Of a stretch of 64,000 nucleotides of DNA, positions 62,695-64,000 are shown piece after piece. Position 1 is the stretch's first letter. Every line of letters begins with the position of its first letter. Origin of the DNA: Planktothrix rubescens CCAP 1459/22. GTDB lineage: Bacteria > Cyanobacteriota > Cyanobacteriia > Cyanobacteriales > Microcoleaceae. Where the stretch lies: the NCBI GenBank assembly GCA_904830895.1, contig LR882958.1, positions 620,001 through 684,000 on the forward strand, written 5' to 3'. Made by a program: the position numbers and the translations under genes. The notes beneath the pieces were generated by a model. The model saw only the letters and a list, made by a program, of their open reading frames with translations. It had not been told where the DNA came from and made no database searches.

Positions 62695-62765
62695 CACTAA
62701 TAACTAAGCAAAAGTATGTTAATATTTAGGGAGTATAAATCACAAGATTTAACTCCATTCAAACG

Positions 62766-63409
62766 TTAGGTAGTAATCAACCCAGAGGAAGGGTACGACA
62801 TGTCATCTCCCAGCCTGCAGGCAAAACTTGATGCGATCTTCAGTGCCCATATGGACGCGGAACTGGTCGGCGACCTTGACCAGACGCTGGCTACGATGGC
62901 GCCGAATCCGCATCTAGTGAACGTGCCAACCATGGTTGGCGGCCAAGGTTCGCGAGGCGTCAGGGCGTTCTACGCGAAACGCTTGATCGGCCAGTTCTTT
63001 CCGCCTGACGTCATGTTTGAAACGGTGTCGCGCACATACAGCGAGGAACGGCTGATCGATGAGATCATCATCTCGTTCACGCACACAAGCAAGATTGACT
63101 GGATGCTGCCAGGAGTCGAGCCCACAGGGAAACGGGTTGAAGCGGTGTTCGTGGTGATCGTCGGGATCGAAGGTGACAAGGTCTCCTACGAGCACATCGT
63201 GTGGGATCAGGCGAGTGTGCTCGTGCAACTGGGCCTGCTCGATCCGAAAGGTCTTCCAGTCGTTGGCGCGGGTGCCGCCGCCAAGTTGAGAAATCCGGCG
63301 TTGCCGGACCCGTTCTTCAATGAGGGCTAGCTGGGGCTTAATGCCAACCAATGCAGACCTAACAACAGCATACAGCGGACGGCGTTCGCGCCGCCGATGA
63401 TGCTGAGCG
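62766..63409 (+). mobile_element. integron-type gene cassette (about 644 bp)
   Basis: The cassette starts at TTAGGT after the G of GTTAGGT (62765-62771) and ends at the G of the attC core (63409). Its first bases and the inverse core site of its attC (ACCTAAC, 63357-63363) are exact reverse complements, as required for a cassette that was circular before integration. It contains one GC-rich gene close to the left end and no promoter, the usual cassette plan. No integrase is in the window. Composition contrasts sharply with both flanks. Confidence 0.82.
62800..63330 (+). CDS. NTF2/SnoaL-like cassette protein, 176 aa
   Basis: A GC-rich gene with codon use unlike the rest of the window. The product (LQAKLDAIFSAHMDAELVGD, LDQTLATMAPNPHLVNVPTM, then VRAFYAKRLIGQFFPPDVMF, EIIISFTHTSKIDWMLPGVE, VEAVFVVIVGIEGDKVSYEH) fits the NTF2/SnoaL-like cone fold, a helical start followed by beta strands that build a pocket. 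Such folds are frequent in integron cassettes and serve as small-molecule isomerases, cyclases or binding proteins; the substrate is unknown. A GAGGAAGGG Shine-Dalgarno lies 8 bases upstream. Confidence 0.85.
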   Translation: MSSPSLQAKLDAIFSAHMDAELVGDLDQTLATMAPNPHLVNVPTMVGGQGSRGVRAFYAKRLIGQFFPPDVMFETVSRTYSEERLIDEIIISFTHTSKIDWMLPGVEPTGKRVEAVFVVIVGIEGDKVSYEHIVWDQASVLVQLGLLDPKGLPVVGAGAAAKLRNPALPDPFFNEG

Positions 63410-63415
63410 TTATAG
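63357..63415 (+). other. attC site (59-base element)
   Basis: A 59-bp site: inverse core ACCTAAC (63357-63363), arm CAGCAT (63366-63371), inner hairpin CGG-A-CGGCG / CGCCG-CCG (376-396 in the last three digits) with an unpaired A and a TTCG loop, arm ATGCTG (63400-63405) and core GTTATAG (63409-63415). The imperfect long hairpin with an extrahelical base is what integron integrases recognise. The core belongs to flanking DNA after position 63409 and does not match GTTRRRY, which suggests insertion at a secondary site. Confidence 0.82.
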
Positions 63416-63806
63416 TGTAAACCCTTCGTCCAAAATCATTGCCAATTGCTAATATATATGTTAGGACTCTAGCATTGCTTTTCTCTATCAACACTAACCA
63501 AAAGCGCGATCTGGTTATGCTATATTATTAAGTGCGTTTTGTATATACAATATCATGCAGTTTGAATGGGTTGACTGTTTCGTCGATAAAATAAATGCTT
63601 AACTTTATTAATAAAAATTGGTAAACGGTCTGAAAACTATTTAACCCTAAATAATTATCCATTAACCTCAATAGATTAAGATTTGTTGTAGAAAAACCGT
63701 AGCAATTCTAATATAATGTTATCATTCTATAACAAATGGGTTGCCACGATGCAATCCCCCTCCTAGAATCTAAAGATTGAAACAGAAAATTACAGATTTT
63801 TAAAGT
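63416..63806. other. gene-free AT-rich stretch upstream of the aminotransferase
   Basis: About 390 bp with no gene. A TTGTATATACAAT palindrome (about 63539-63552) and AT-rich DNA are present. It probably holds the promoter of the aminotransferase gene. Confidence 0.4.
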
Positions 63807-64000
63807 ATGAAGCTAGCAGCGCGAGTAGAAAAAGTTCCACCGTCTGTAACGCTGGCGATCTCAGCGAAGGCAAAAGCAATGAAAGCTGAGGGGATGGATG
63901 TCTTAAATTTTAGCGTAGGCGAACCGGACTTCGATACCCCTCCACATATTGTTGCTGCGGCTAAAAAAGCCTTGGATGAAGGCAAAACTCGCTATGGCCC
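63807..64000 (+). CDS. aspC: pyridoxal-phosphate aspartate aminotransferase, N-terminal part (right end cut)
   Basis: The first 64 codons of a class I aminotransferase of the thermostable AspC type ([20 protein letters not shown], then [27 protein letters not shown]). It interconverts aspartate/oxaloacetate with glutamate/2-oxoglutarate; related enzymes also act on prephenate. The PLP lysine lies beyond the window. The [10 protein letters not shown] motif and the ATG position fit homologs. Confidence 0.88.
   Translation, partial: MKLAARVEKVPPSVTLAISAKAKAMKAEGMDVLNFSVGEPDFDTPPHIVAAAKKALDEGKTRYG

Noticed and set aside
62914-63351. 145-residue minus-strand frame over the cassette gene
   Set aside because: GC-rich DNA gives long open frames on both strands; only the plus frame has a Shine-Dalgarno, cassette polarity and a fold-like sequence.
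1-64000. tRNA or rRNA genes
   Set aside because: No cloverleaf with a TTC-arm motif and acceptor pairing, and no rRNA-like sequence, was found by eye; a dedicated scan could still find one.

Overview
The window reads as chromosome of a filamentous, gas-vesiculate cyanobacterium of the Planktothrix/Oscillatoria type. The evidence is the low GC content, the very frequent HIP1 octamer (GCGATCGC), kaiB/kaiC, chlM, menC/menH, the ntcB-cnaT-mobA nitrate-assimilation set, gvpK/gvpF, DUF3352 and DUF4330 proteins, and many short dispersed repeats. Genus assignment is inference; no rRNA or tRNA gene was seen.

Layout. 1-2.1 kb: end of a GGDEF-type gene, two small hypotheticals, repeat debris and a decayed VapBC-like antitoxin. 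2-8 kb: mobA, cnaT-like and ntcB (nitrate regulation and molybdenum cofactor), a HEAT-repeat protein and a glycosyltransferase. 8-17 kb: DUF3352 protein, TIGR01777 epimerase, hypE, a WD40/J-domain membrane protein, clpS, a truncated HicB and a membrane-bound degenerate kinase. 17-21.6 kb: accessory stretch with an IS5-type remnant, a PIN toxin-antitoxin pair, small hypotheticals and an HTH regulator behind 10-bp-periodic iterons. 21.8-27.6 kb: core genes (TPR protein, kaiC, kaiB, map, chlM, DUF4330). 27.7-29.3 kb: an intact ISAs1 element inside a MITE. 29.7-36 kb: a 1730-residue hybrid histidine kinase and manC. 36.3-43.6 kb: a double-module SagB-like oxidoreductase followed by a 2,020-bp tandem amplification that repeats its 3' end plus gvpK and gvpF, ended by a second, internally deleted ISAs1. 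43.7-54.2 kb: core genes (menC, menH, SpkB-like kinase, pheT, tsaE, yvcK-like, Mla-type ATPase). 54.2-58.6 kb: a conflict-system-like operon (membrane GTPase, a gene pair joined by a slippery A10 run, a start-less NB-ARC ATPase) divergent from a second iteron-controlled HTH regulator. 58.6-62.8 kb: an island of toxin-antitoxin modules separated by copies of one promoter-like spacer. 62.77-63.41 kb: a GC-rich integron-type gene cassette with a 59-bp attC site. The window ends in the start of an aspartate aminotransferase gene.

Most interesting observations: (1) a lone attC gene cassette encoding an NTF2/SnoaL-like protein in a low-GC cyanobacterial chromosome; (2) two paralogous small HTH proteins, each preceded by G-N-Y-G-G iterons at exact 10-bp spacing that abut a -10 box and sit in a divergent promoter region; (3) an A AAA AAG slippery site exactly where two overlapping reading frames of the GTPase operon could be joined by -1 frameshifting; (4) a recent triplication of gvpK and duplication of gvpF carrying fragments of the neighbouring oxidoreductase gene.
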